Source of the DNA: Nemertoderma westbladi
Taxonomy: Eukaryota > Xenacoelomorpha > Nemertodermatida > Nemertodermatidae
Length of the DNA: 64,000 nucleotides
Assembly: GCA_032718475.1 (NCBI GenBank)
Contig: JAUCBJ010001846.1
Span: 124,001-188,000 of the forward strand
Reading direction: 5' to 3'
Numbering within the stretch: the stretch's first letter is position 1; every line of letters starts with the position of its first letter. A program made the position numbers and the translations under genes. The notes beneath the pieces were generated by a model. It did no database searches, was not told the origin of the DNA, and saw nothing but the letters and a program-made list of their open reading frames with translations. This document shows, in pieces, positions 37,699 through 47,202 of this stretch.

Positions 37699-40365
37699 AT
37701 GGCCGATCAATTTGATGCTGACGCTCAACAAACCCAAGAATGGCTTGATTCGATTGATTCATTGATTCAATCCGAGGGCGGCCAGCGAGCAACTAACTTA
37801 CTTAATCAAGTTGATCAGCAGGCCAAGCAACAAGGTTGTCGGGGTGTCGTTCAAAGTCAAACGCCCTATCTTAATACCATTCCACCTGATCAAGAGCCAC
37901 CCATGCCTCCCACGCTTTTAAAAGAAGAAAAAAGAACCCTTGACTTTATCCGATGGAACGCCATGTTAATGGTATCCCAAGCCAACCATTTTGCATCAGA
38001 GTTGGGGGGGCATATTTCCACTTATGCCTCCTGTGCCTTTTTATATGAAGTAGGGTTGAATCATTTTTTTCGTGGACACAACGCCCCCGGCGGGGCTGAT
38101 TTAATTTTTTTTCAGGGCCATAGCACCCCAGGACTGTACGCCCGTGCTTTTTTAGAAGGGCGTTTAAGCCAAAAAATGCTTGAAAATTTCAGGCAAGAAA
38201 GCAGGGACAAGGGGTTGAGCTCATACCCTCATCCCTGGCTGATGCCAGATTTTTGGTCTTTTCCGACCGTTTCAATGGGACTTGGGCCTTTGATAGCAAT
38301 TTATCAAGCCCGTTTCATGCATTATTTAGAAAATCGAGAACTTGCCCAATCAACCGGTCGTAAGGTGTGGGCATTTTTGGGTGATGGCGAGGTTGATGAG
38401 CCTGAATCATTGGGTTGTTTGAGCTTAGCTGCTAGAGAAAAACTTGATAATCTAATTTTTGTGGTCAACTGTAACTTGCAGCGCCTAGATGGCCCGGTTC
38501 GAGGCAATGGAAAAATTATTCAAGAACTTGAAAGCGTATTTCATGGTGCCGGTTGGAATGTGATTAAAGTGATTTGGGGGTCGGATTGGGATCAGTTGCT
38601 TGAAAAAGACACCAACCATTTATTATTAAAACGCATGAGTGAGGTGGTAGATGGGGAATACCAAAACTACAAAACCCAAAATGGGGGTTATGTGCGAAAG
38701 CACTTTTTTGGAAAATACCCTGAATTACTTCAGTTGGTTGAGGGCATGTCAGATAAAGACATTTTCCGCCTACGTCGCGGCGGCCATGATCCAGTTAAAG
38801 TGTATGCCGCTTACCAAAAAGCTATGTCTCATCGGGGTCAACCCACCGTTATTTTGGTGAAAACCATTAAGGGTTATGGTTTAGGAGAATCGGGTGAATC
38901 TGTCAATACAACACACTCTAAAAAGAAAATGACCGCAAATGAACTACGTTACTTTGCCAAACGTTTTGATCTGCCTTTTGACGACCAAGCCCTTGAATCA
39001 CCCAGCTTCTACAAGCCTGATCAACAATCGGCTGAATATCAACATATGATCAGTCAGCGTAAAAAATTAGGTGGTTTTTTGCCTGAGCGTGTTGTCAGCC
39101 AAGAAAAACTAAGTCCACCCAACCTGAAAGAATTTCAAACATTGCTTGAAGGCTCAGGTGATCGGGAAATGTCTAGCACCATGGCCTTTGTTCGTATTTT
39201 AGGCGTTTTAATGCGCAACAAAACCATTAAAGAACGTATTGTACCCATTGTACCTGATGAAGCCAGAACATTTGGCATGGAAGGTTTGTTTCGTCAAATT
39301 GGTATTTATGCCTTTGATGGCCAGTGCTATGAACCAGAAGATCGCAAACAAGTGATGTGGTATCGGGAAGATAAAAAAGGGCAAGTGCTTCAAGAAGGAA
39401 TTAACGAGGCAGGCTCGATGTCCTCTTGGATTGCCGCCGGCAGTGCCTATTACAACCACAACTTGAATATGATTCCCTTTTACACCTTCTATTCCATGTT
39501 TGGTACCCAGCGGGTGGGTGATTTAATTTGGGCAGCAGCAGACATGCAGTGCCGTGGTTTTTTAATGGGGGCAACCGCCGGACGCACCACATTGGCCGGT
39601 GAAGGCTTGCAGCATCAAGATGGCCATAGCCACCTTTTTTCAGGCAACATACCCAATTGTATGAGTTATGATCCTGCCTATGGCTATGAATTGGCCGTGA
39701 TTATTTGTGATGGCATCAAGCGCATGTACCAAGACCATGAGCGAATTTTTTACTACATCACCATCATGAACGACAATTACAAACACCCCAAAATGCCAAC
39801 AGGTGTTGAAAAAGGCATTGTAAGGGGGATGTATTGTTTAACATCAAGCACTGTGAAAAGTAAAAAAACACAAAAAGTGCAATTGCTGGGTAGCGGTGCT
39901 ATTTTGCTTGAAGTGATTGAAGCGGGTGTATTGCTGAAAAAAGACTGGGGAGTTGAAGCCGACATTTGGAGTGTTACCAGCTTTACTGAACTTAGAAAAC
40001 AAGCACACAGAAGTGTTCGGCATAACATGCTTCACCCCAAAGCCAATAAAAAAATCCCCTATATCACCGAGTGCCTTCAAAGTACGCAAGGGCCTGTAAT
40101 TGCCGCGACCGATTATGTGCGCATGCACACTGATCAGGTGCGTGAATTTGTGCCAAGGCGTTACACCGTGTTGGGTACTGATGGCTTTGGTCGAAGCGAT
40201 ACCCGAAAAGCCTTGCGTCATTTTTTTGAAGTGAATTGTTTTTATATTGTAATTGCTGCCCTTTATTCATTATGTGAAGAAGGTGTAATTTCTATTGAGG
40301 TTGTATCAAAAGCGATCAAACAATACCACCTAGACCCTGACAAGGTGTTTCCACCAGACTGCTAA
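37699..40365 (+). CDS. aceE: Pyruvate dehydrogenase E1 (homodimeric)
   Basis: This E1 uses thiamine diphosphate to decarboxylate pyruvate and acetylate the E2 lipoyl groups. The 888-residue product matches the homodimeric proteobacterial type: HISTYASCAFLYEVGLNHFF, the ThDP/Mg motif GDGEVDEPESLG with NCNLQRLDGP, TIKGYGLG, and the C-terminal transketolase-like domain (VLGTDGFGRSDTR). It starts 8 nt after rplS and ends 6 nt before trpF. The usual partners aceF and lpd are not in the window. Catalytic motifs appear intact. Confidence 0.96.
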   Translation: MADQFDADAQQTQEWLDSIDSLIQSEGGQRATNLLNQVDQQAKQQGCRGVVQSQTPYLNTIPPDQEPPMPPTLLKEEKRTLDFIRWNAMLMVSQANHFASELGGHISTYASCAFLYEVGLNHFFRGHNAPGGADLIFFQGHSTPGLYARAFLEGRLSQKMLENFRQESRDKGLSSYPHPWLMPDFWSFPTVSMGLGPLIAIYQARFMHYLENRELAQSTGRKVWAFLGDGEVDEPESLGCLSLAAREKLDNLIFVVNCNLQRLDGPVRGNGKIIQELESVFHGAGWNVIKVIWGSDWDQLLEKDTNHLLLKRMSEVVDGEYQNYKTQNGGYVRKHFFGKYPELLQLVEGMSDKDIFRLRRGGHDPVKVYAAYQKAMSHRGQPTVILVKTIKGYGLGESGESVNTTHSKKKMTANELRYFAKRFDLPFDDQALESPSFYKPDQQSAEYQHMISQRKKLGGFLPERVVSQEKLSPPNLKEFQTLLEGSGDREMSSTMAFVRILGVLMRNKTIKERIVPIVPDEARTFGMEGLFRQIGIYAFDGQCYEPEDRKQVMWYREDKKGQVLQEGINEAGSMSSWIAAGSAYYNHNLNMIPFYTFYSMFGTQRVGDLIWAAADMQCRGFLMGATAGRTTLAGEGLQHQDGHSHLFSGNIPNCMSYDPAYGYELAVIICDGIKRMYQDHERIFYYITIMNDNYKHPKMPTGVEKGIVRGMYCLTSSTVKSKKTQKVQLLGSGAILLEVIEAGVLLKKDWGVEADIWSVTSFTELRKQAHRSVRHNMLHPKANKKIPYITECLQSTQGPVIAATDYVRMHTDQVREFVPRRYTVLGTDGFGRSDTRKALRHFFEVNCFYIVIAALYSLCEEGVISIEVVSKAIKQYHLDPDKVFPPDC

Positions 40366-40371
40366 TTTAAG

Positions 40372-41016
40372 ATGAGTAAACTGCTTAGGCCGCGTATTAA
40401 AATTTGTGGCATCACACAAGCCCAGCATGTTACACAACTTGCCAAACTGGGGGTGGATGCCATCGGTTTGGTATTTTATGAAAAAAGCCCTCGGCATGTT
40501 TCGCTCTCATCAGCACAAACCCTTGTGAAAGGCCTGCCCCCTTTTTTGACCCTTGTGGGGTTGTTTGTGAACCACTCGGTTGATTTTATTAACCAGTGCC
40601 TCCAATTACTCCCACTGCATATTTTACAGTTTCATGGCAATGAATCGCCAAAGTTTTGCAAACAGTTTAATCGTCACTACATCAAAGCGATTCGGGTAAA
40701 TAATAACCAAGCCATCCTCCAAGCATTTGATGATTATTCAGATGCTCAAGGTATTTTATTAGACGCAAGCATCAGGCATGCCTTTGGAGGAACAGGGCAG
40801 TGTTTTGATTGGGATTTGGTACCTAACCTAACACGTCGATCCATGCCGATTATTTTATCCGGTGGGCTTAGGCTAGATAATGTATGTGAGGCGATTAAGC
40901 AGGTAATGCCTGAAGCCGTTGATGTTAGCAGTGGGGTGGAAAGTGGTGGAAAAAAAGATATGGCGCTAATTAAATCGTTTGTTAATCGTGTTAATAATTG
41001 TCATGAATCGAATTGA
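40372..41016 (+). CDS. trpF: Phosphoribosylanthranilate isomerase
   Basis: TrpF converts phosphoribosylanthranilate to CdRP in tryptophan synthesis. The 214-residue TIM barrel shows IKICGITQAQH (catalytic Cys), VGLFVNHS, LQFHGNESP, LLDAS with the catalytic Asp, and ILSGGL plus VDVSSGVES at the phosphate site. It overlaps trpA by 14 nt. In many gammaproteobacteria trpB lies between these two genes. Confidence 0.95.
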   Translation: MSKLLRPRIKICGITQAQHVTQLAKLGVDAIGLVFYEKSPRHVSLSSAQTLVKGLPPFLTLVGLFVNHSVDFINQCLQLLPLHILQFHGNESPKFCKQFNRHYIKAIRVNNNQAILQAFDDYSDAQGILLDASIRHAFGGTGQCFDWDLVPNLTRRSMPIILSGGLRLDNVCEAIKQVMPEAVDVSSGVESGGKKDMALIKSFVNRVNNCHESN

Positions 41017-41854
41017 TCGAAAATTTAGTACCCTTCAAAAAAGTAATCAAAAAGCATTGATTGCGTATTTGGTAGCCGGGGATTTACCCAATGAATTAAC
41101 CATTAAAGTTGCTGAGTTATGGCAACAGATAGGGGTGAATATCATCGAGATTGGCGTACCGTTTTCTGACCCCATGGCCGATGGTCCGATCATTACCTCA
41201 GCTCACACCCGTGCTTTATGTCGAGGTCATTCAGCTAGTTTAACCAGTATAGTTAATGAACTAATGCCAGCTATTCGAGAAGTTGTTAATACGCCCATTG
41301 TACTGATGGGCTATGTTAACCCCATTATTCAATATGGCAAGCTATTTGCAAAAGATGCCTACCAAAACGGTGTGGATGGTGTTTTAGCGGTTGATTTGTC
41401 AGCGGAAGAGGCTGATAACTTAATGCCATTTTGGCAATCAGCGCAATTAAAAAATATTTGTTTGTATGCACCAACGACTCCCCCCTCACGTTTGCCACAA
41501 ATACTACAATATGCATCTGGTTTTGTTTATTGTATTGCCCTTAAAGGGGTGACAGGTGCTGATCAGCTTTCAAACCAAGGCTTTGGTAAAGTGAGTGATT
41601 TAAAATCTAGTTGCCCTGATTTATATCAATCTATTACAACATTAAAACAACAAACTGATATGCCAGTGGTCGCAGGCTTTGGAATTAAAGATGCCAAGCA
41701 AGCCAAATTGATTTGCGAAGCGACTGATGGGGTGGTGATCGGCAGTGCATTTGTTGGTTTAATTGAAAAGTGGCATACTCACAGGGACAATCATCTGTTG
41801 TTGGATCAAATAAAGTTTTTCACGCAATCGATAAGATCAGGACTAGATAAGTGA
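41003..41854 (+). CDS. trpA: Tryptophan synthase alpha chain
   Basis: TrpA cleaves indole-3-glycerol phosphate and channels indole to TrpB. ATG 41003 (283 residues) begins MNRIDRKFSTL as in the family; the open frame reaches 40979 inside trpF. Catalytic Glu and Asp are visible in IEIGVPFSDPMADGP, with ALKGVTGAD and the phosphate-binding AGFGIKDAKQA. The beta-chain gene trpB is absent between trpF and trpA, so the partner must be encoded elsewhere or lost. It overlaps accD by a GTGA junction. Confidence 0.94.
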   Translation: MNRIDRKFSTLQKSNQKALIAYLVAGDLPNELTIKVAELWQQIGVNIIEIGVPFSDPMADGPIITSAHTRALCRGHSASLTSIVNELMPAIREVVNTPIVLMGYVNPIIQYGKLFAKDAYQNGVDGVLAVDLSAEEADNLMPFWQSAQLKNICLYAPTTPPSRLPQILQYASGFVYCIALKGVTGADQLSNQGFGKVSDLKSSCPDLYQSITTLKQQTDMPVVAGFGIKDAKQAKLICEATDGVVIGSAFVGLIEKWHTHRDNHLLLDQIKFFTQSIRSGLDK

Positions 41855-42753
41855 ATTGGTTTTCTGAATTTATTTCAAAAGGAATACGTGTTTCAGGCGA
41901 ACAAGGCAAAAGCAACTTGCCTGAAGGGCTGTGGAGCAAGTGTGGTAGCTGCGGGGAGACCTTGTATAGTGAAGCGATTAAACAATCGCTCTATGTTTGT
42001 CGGCACTGCAATCATCATATGTATATTCGTGCACGTGATCGACTAAATGCTTTGTTGGATGAAGGGACACAACAAGCGCATTTTAGCAATATTGAATCCA
42101 CTGATCCGCTGACCTTTGTAGACCGCAGAAAATATAAAGATCGCTTGGTTCAGGCTAAAAAACAATCTCAAGAAAGTGATGCCTTGGTGGTCATGACCGG
42201 CAAACTTGAGGGCATGGATGTCACAGTGGCGGTGTTTGAATACCAATTTATGGCAGGGTCGATGGGTTCAGCCGTGGGGGAAAAATTTGTGCGTGCCGTG
42301 CATTTTAGCATGGAAAAAAACCAACCGTTGATTTGTTTTACAGCTAGTGGTGGGGCTCGTATGCAAGAAGGTTTATTTTCGTTAATGCAGATGAGTAAAA
42401 CGGCTGCTGCGATTTCGCGTTTAAAATCAATGGGTATTGCCTATATTTGTGTGCTAACCAACCCCACCATGGGGGGCGTGTCGGCCAGTTTGGGTATGTT
42501 AGGGCATGTACAAATTGCAGAGCCAGGTGCGTTGATAGGTTTTGCAGGGCCGCGTGTGATTGAACAAACAGTGAATCAGGTTTTGCCTAAAGGTTTTCAG
42601 CGAAGTGAATTTTTGCTAGAAAATGGGGCGATTGATGCGATTGTTGATCGGCGTCAAATGAAAACGCAACTAGCCCTTTTGTTATCGATGCTCGCAGTTA
42701 AAACAAACACCAATCAAAATACTGCCTCACAGCCTGATTATTTGCCCCTTTAA
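41851..42753 (+). CDS. accD: Acetyl-CoA carboxylase carboxyltransferase beta subunit
   Basis: AccD with AccA transfers CO2 from biotin to acetyl-CoA to make malonyl-CoA. The 300-residue product starts at GTG within the trpA stop. It has the four-Cys zinc ribbon (KCGSCGETL and VCRHCNHH) near the N-terminus, then the crotonase fold with ASGGARMQEG and TNPTMGGVSAS, and GFAGPRVIEQT. Length and motifs are normal. The folC start overlaps its stop. Confidence 0.97.
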   Translation: MNWFSEFISKGIRVSGEQGKSNLPEGLWSKCGSCGETLYSEAIKQSLYVCRHCNHHMYIRARDRLNALLDEGTQQAHFSNIESTDPLTFVDRRKYKDRLVQAKKQSQESDALVVMTGKLEGMDVTVAVFEYQFMAGSMGSAVGEKFVRAVHFSMEKNQPLICFTASGGARMQEGLFSLMQMSKTAAAISRLKSMGIAYICVLTNPTMGGVSASLGMLGHVQIAEPGALIGFAGPRVIEQTVNQVLPKGFQRSEFLLENGAIDAIVDRRQMKTQLALLLSMLAVKTNTNQNTASQPDYLPL

Positions 42754-44042
42754 TGGCAAGTTTAGATTTAATTGATCACCGTTTAAATCAATATTGTTCG
42801 TCTCCCTATTTAATGCGCTTTGACCTGTCTTTTTTGCAGTCAATTGTTAAGCGTTTATTGCCCCAAGGTTTACATTGCCTGTATGTGTTGGTTGGCGGCA
42901 CCAATGCAAAGGGTTCAACCGTCAAGTTATTGGCACATATTTTACAATTAGGGGGTTATCGGGTAGGCAGCTACACTTCCCCCCACTTAAAGGGCTATTG
43001 TGAGCGAATTGGAATTAACCAACAGTTCATTGATCAAGCTAGTTTATTGAAGTTATTGAGCGATATTAATGTTGTGCTTAATCATAAAGAATCATTAACA
43101 TTTTTTGAATTTTTAACCCTATCTGCCCTTGTCTATTTTGAGCAACAGTTTAAAAAGGGGTTGTGTGATATTGCAATATTAGAGGTAGGCTTAGGCGGGC
43201 GGTTGGATGCCACCAATATTGTTGAACCAATACTTAGTATCATCACTACCATTGGTTTGGACCATTGCCATATTTTGGGGGATACAATACAGGCAATTGG
43301 GCAAGAAAAAGCTGGTATTATGCGAAAAGGTAAGCCTGCTATTTTTGTAGCACCTGATGTACCACAATCGGTCACCGATTATGCAAGAGCAGTTGGGGCA
43401 AAGTTGTTGTTAACGGATAAGTGCTTACAGTTTGAAAGGTTTGATGAGGCCACCTGTCTCATCCAAGCCGATCGCAAACATCGACTACGTTTATCACCCT
43501 TTTTGCAAACCCTAGACACCCCTTTGTGCTTGTTAGGTGCTTATCATGGCCTCGGGTGTTTATCACAGTTGGGTTTTTCAGTGTCTGATAAGGCGATTGA
43601 AAAAAGTGTTAGCCAATTTGCTTTAGCCGGTAGACGACAAACAATATTCAGAAAAAACAGGGAATTTTTATTGGATGTTGGCCACAATAGGCAGGCTGTC
43701 GATTCAATGTTGAATTACCTAAAACAGGTGAAAGATAGGCGAGTGTTTTGCATTTTTTATGCTTTGGATGATAAGCCAGTTTGTCAAATAATGACGCAAC
43801 TAAAGCCCCATGTTTTTTATTGGTACATTGTCCATACATTAAATTGCGAACGTGAACCTACCAACAAGCAATGGCAGGTTTATATAAATGAGGCAAACCT
43901 TATTAATTATCAGTTATTTAATGCGCTTGATGAAGTGTTGAGAACCGTTTATCAACAAACAACACCAGATGATTTAATTGTAGTACTCGGGTCGTTTGTA
44001 TTAATTGGTGAAGCGTTAGATTGCTTAGGCCATGAGATTTAA
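42753..44042 (+). CDS. folC: Dihydrofolate synthase / folylpolyglutamate synthase
   Basis: FolC adds glutamate to dihydropteroate and further glutamates to folates. The 429-residue Mur-ligase-like protein has a P-loop GGTNAKGSTV (usually GTNGKGST), SYTSPHLKGYCERI, EVGLGGRLDATN and GLDHCHILG, plus the C-terminal domain with DVGHNRQAV. The Asn-Ala variant in the P-loop is minor. It overlaps accD by 1 nt and the SPOR gene by 11 nt. Confidence 0.95.
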   Translation: MASLDLIDHRLNQYCSSPYLMRFDLSFLQSIVKRLLPQGLHCLYVLVGGTNAKGSTVKLLAHILQLGGYRVGSYTSPHLKGYCERIGINQQFIDQASLLKLLSDINVVLNHKESLTFFEFLTLSALVYFEQQFKKGLCDIAILEVGLGGRLDATNIVEPILSIITTIGLDHCHILGDTIQAIGQEKAGIMRKGKPAIFVAPDVPQSVTDYARAVGAKLLLTDKCLQFERFDEATCLIQADRKHRLRLSPFLQTLDTPLCLLGAYHGLGCLSQLGFSVSDKAIEKSVSQFALAGRRQTIFRKNREFLLDVGHNRQAVDSMLNYLKQVKDRRVFCIFYALDDKPVCQIMTQLKPHVFYWYIVHTLNCEREPTNKQWQVYINEANLINYQLFNALDEVLRTVYQQTTPDDLIVVLGSFVLIGEALDCLGHEI

Positions 44043-44400
44043 AAGGGAGTGGATCGGTTTGTTGGCCATCCTCAGTGTGTTAACAGGGGGTTATTGGTTG
44101 ATACACGGTTCATTTAATTGGTCAAACTGGTTTGCTGCCCAAATAAGTCCTTCATCTGGCTTTATTGGTGAGAAAAAATGGTACCTTGTTTCTGAGGTTA
44201 TAGGTGATTATAGGGCGCGAAGAAATATAGTATGGAATTTAGAAGCCAATGGGTTTGTGGTTCGTATGCACTATGATAAGTACCAACAAATACGCTTGCA
44301 TCTAGGCCCTTACCCCAGTTATGATCATGCAATACATGCCGCTAAATTATTTGATACCTCAATTGTTTTAAGTCCTATTTTAGAAGATGCACATTTTTGA
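44032..44400 (+). CDS. SPOR-domain-like membrane protein (DedD position)
   Basis: The 122-residue protein has one N-terminal membrane helix (about 8-25) and a C-terminal domain (WYLVSEVIGDYRARRN to LGPYPSYDHAIHAA) that looks like a SPOR peptidoglycan-binding domain. E. coli has dedD at this exact place between folC and cvpA, but DedD is about twice as long. So this is probably a short DedD analogue acting at the septum; the function is inferred. It overlaps cvpA by 14 nt. Confidence 0.75.
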   Translation: MRFKREWIGLLAILSVLTGGYWLIHGSFNWSNWFAAQISPSSGFIGEKKWYLVSEVIGDYRARRNIVWNLEANGFVVRMHYDKYQQIRLHLGPYPSYDHAIHAAKLFDTSIVLSPILEDAHF

Positions 44401-44872
44401 TTATTTTGTATTGTTTGTTTGCATTATTTCAGTGTTGCGAGGGGTACAGCTTGGGTTTTTTTCCAGTTTTATTGGTATTTTTGGTTGGTTGTTTGGTTTT
44501 TATTTGGCCGCTAACCATTACCAGATGTTGGTGCCTTATTTGGGGGGTGAAACACAATTCTATTACCCATGGTTACATCAACTGTTGTTGATTGTGGGGT
44601 GTTTGGTGTTGGTGTGGCTTTGTAAATTATTTTTAAAACAAGTGCTGGTATCTAAAAGTTGGCCATCTCGCATGGGCGGGGGGTTTTTGAACTTAATGAA
44701 AACCTTATTGGTATTGTCGCTTTTATGGGCATCGGTTGAGCAACATTGGATAACCAAGCATGATCAATGGCCAAAGCAATCTGTATTTGTTCAAGTATTA
44801 AAAATCGGCAAATACTTGCCTGATGTGTGGTACCAAAAGGTTGTTCAGTTGTTTAGAAGTAGTGATTCATAA
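44387..44872 (+). CDS. cvpA: CvpA family membrane protein
   Basis: The 161-residue protein has four predicted membrane helices with the CvpA N-terminus FDYFVLFVCIISVLRGVQLG and FSSFIGIFGWLFGFYLA. CvpA is linked to envelope stress tolerance and colicin V production in E. coli. In E. coli it is followed at once by purF, whereas here a decayed ogt-ada locus lies between them. Confidence 0.88.
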   Translation: MHIFDYFVLFVCIISVLRGVQLGFFSSFIGIFGWLFGFYLAANHYQMLVPYLGGETQFYYPWLHQLLLIVGCLVLVWLCKLFLKQVLVSKSWPSRMGGGFLNLMKTLLVLSLLWASVEQHWITKHDQWPKQSVFVQVLKIGKYLPDVWYQKVVQLFRSSDS

Positions 44873-44904
44873 CGATTACTATGAATACAAAGGAAATCCA
44901 TAAA

Positions 44905-45611
44905 ATGAACCAAGTTAATATTCAGTATTATAAGACTAACATCGGAGAATTGATCCTAGGTTCTTTTGATGAAAAGCTTTGCTTGCTTGATTTTAGATAT
45001 CGAAAAATGAGAACAACCGTTGATAACAGGATAAAAAATGGACTTGAGGCTACATTTGTAGAACAAGACGATGAAATTTTAGAAAAAACAAGAAAGCAGA
45101 TTAATGAGTACCTTAATAGAGACAGAAAGCTATTTAGTATTCCCTTGCAATGGTAGGAACCGATTTTCAAAAAAGTGTTTGGAATGCGCTAATAAAAGTC
45201 ACATATGGTTTCACATCAACCTACTTGCAAGTAGCAAAAAATATCAACCATGAAAAAGCGGTTCGAGCCGTAGCCAGTGCAAACGGGGCAAATTCCATAG
45301 GTTTAATAATCCCGTGTCACCGTATCATTGGAAGCAATGGTGAATGGGTTGGTTATGGAGGCGGGTTGCCCGTCAAAAAACGCCTGTTAAAGCTAGAACA
45401 AAGCGATGATGATTTAAGTGATAATGAAAAGTACAATTTTATTGGCAATCAAGATACACGGCGTAATGGACTATTTTTTACCGCTGTAAAGACGACAGGA
45501 ATATTTTGCTGACCCGCATGTAGGGCTAAAAAACCAAACAAAGAGAACGTCATATTTTATAATGCAAAGGAAGAGGCAATAGAAAATGGATATAAAGCTT
45601 GCAAACCATAA
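44905..45611 (+). pseudogene. ogt: Relic ogt - ada(N-domain) alkylation-repair locus
   Basis: The first part (44905-45156) encodes the Ogt N-domain (YYKTNIGELILGSFDEKLC) and stops. The adjacent frame from 45150 continues it (MVGTDFQKSVWNALIKVTYG, active-site PCHRI), so one base is missing near 45150. Past the normal Ogt end the frame runs on into the Ada metal-binding domain (RRNGLFFTAVKTTGIFC), halts at TGA 45510-45512 where Arg is expected, resumes in the same frame (PACRAKKPNKENVIFY, ENGYKACKP) and stops at TAA 45609-45611 before the fourth zinc Cys. It is a dead methyltransferase/sensor pair for O6-methylguanine and phosphotriester repair. The helix-turn-helix and C-terminal Ada parts are gone. 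Confidence 0.8.
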
Positions 45612-45703
45612 AACTCATAACAATCACATGCACGCAGACATCAAGCGCCGCTCGTTCCTTGTTGTGCTTTTTGGCTGCTAGTGATTTGAGTCCCTAGTAG
45701 TTT

Positions 45704-47197
45704 ATGTGCGGCATTGTAGGCGTTTTTTCAAGCTCAAACGATTCAACACCGTTTTCAGCGTACTATGCCCTTAATTTGTTGCAACATCGGGGTCAAGATG
45801 CCGCAGGCATGGCAGTGTCATCGGGTGGGTTGGTGAGCATACATCATGGTCATGGGTTGGTATCCAAGGTGTTTGATCAAAGCGTTTTAGATCGTTTATG
45901 TGGCCATAAAATGGCACTCGGCCATGTCCGTTACCCCACCGCCATGCTTAGAAAACAAGAGGATACCCAGCCCTTTTATGTAAACCACCCTTATGGAATA
46001 ACCATTGCACATAATGGGAATTTAATTAATGCCAAGCAGTTGTATGAATTTTTGGTTGATAATCGGCGCCATATCAATACCCATTCAGATTCAGAATTAT
46101 TACTTAATTTATTGGCCTATGAAATCAGCCTAGATATCAATTTATTGTCAACAACTGTGGTTTTTCAAGCCATTGAGCGTTTGCATCAAAAATTGCAAGG
46201 TAGTTATGCAGTGGTGGGTATGATACCTAATTTAGGCTTGATAGCATTTCGTGATTCCCATGGTTTACGGCCATTGTTGATGGGGGTGAAAACATCCATG
46301 ACAGGCCAATATGAATATATGTTTGCTTCTGAAAGTGCCCCCCTTAGTGCAATGGGGTATGACCTGGTGGGGGATGTAGCGCCAGGGGAGTGCGTGATCA
46401 TTACCTTGGATGGAAGTGTGCATCGAAAACGTTGCACATTGGGGCATTTTAAACACACAGTGTGCGTGTTTGAGTATGTTTATTTTGCGCGGCCAGATTC
46501 TATTATTGACGGCATCTCAGTTTATAAGTCTCGCTTGCGCATGGGTGAGTATTTAGCCAAACGTATCCAGCGTGAGTGGGCGGATAAAAAAATTGATTCC
46601 GTTATTCCAGTGCCCGAAACCAGTCGTGCAGCAGCCATGGCGGTTGCTCAATCCCTTCAAATTCCTTTGCGTGAAGGATTTGTCAAAAACCATTACATTG
46701 GCCGAACCTTTATTGCAGCTACTCAAAAGACACGGCAAGCGATGGTCAGACAAAAATTAAATGCCTTGCCCTTGGAATTTAAAGGCAAACACATATTAAT
46801 TGTGGATGATTCAATTGTTCGGGGCACAACGTCTCGTGAGATTATTCGCATGGCCTATGAAGCAGGTGCGAATAAGGTGTACTTAGCTGTTGCCTCGCCC
46901 CCTGTTCGTCACCCTAATATTTATGGCATTGACATCCCTACCTATCAAGAATTAATTGCACACCAGTGTAGTACAACAGAAATTGCAAAAATTTTAGGGG
47001 TGGATGATTTAATGTATCAATCGGTAGATGATTTAATTCAGGCTGTTCTACCCCCCAATGGCACGCTTGATATTGCATTTGACCTATCGTGTTTTACGGG
47101 TGAGTATGTCACAGGCAATGAAAAACATTATATTAATCAGCTCAATCAATTAAGACAAAACAAGCCCAATGAGGATACACAAACCAGTTTGATATAA
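45704..47197 (+). CDS. purF: Amidophosphoribosyltransferase
   Basis: PurF makes phosphoribosylamine from PRPP and glutamine, the first purine step. The 497-residue Ntn-hydrolase starts MCGIVGVFS, so the Cys becomes the catalytic N-terminus after Met removal. It shows LNLLQHRGQDAAG, AHNGNLIN, and the PRPP-binding LIVDDSIVRGTTSREI. Length is as in E. coli (505). It lies 5 nt before metZ. Confidence 0.97.
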   Translation: MCGIVGVFSSSNDSTPFSAYYALNLLQHRGQDAAGMAVSSGGLVSIHHGHGLVSKVFDQSVLDRLCGHKMALGHVRYPTAMLRKQEDTQPFYVNHPYGITIAHNGNLINAKQLYEFLVDNRRHINTHSDSELLLNLLAYEISLDINLLSTTVVFQAIERLHQKLQGSYAVVGMIPNLGLIAFRDSHGLRPLLMGVKTSMTGQYEYMFASESAPLSAMGYDLVGDVAPGECVIITLDGSVHRKRCTLGHFKHTVCVFEYVYFARPDSIIDGISVYKSRLRMGEYLAKRIQREWADKKIDSVIPVPETSRAAAMAVAQSLQIPLREGFVKNHYIGRTFIAATQKTRQAMVRQKLNALPLEFKGKHILIVDDSIVRGTTSREIIRMAYEAGANKVYLAVASPPVRHPNIYGIDIPTYQELIAHQCSTTEIAKILGVDDLMYQSVDDLIQAVLPPNGTLDIAFDLSCFTGEYVTGNEKHYINQLNQLRQNKPNEDTQTSLI

Positions 47198-47202
47198 ACA
47201 TT

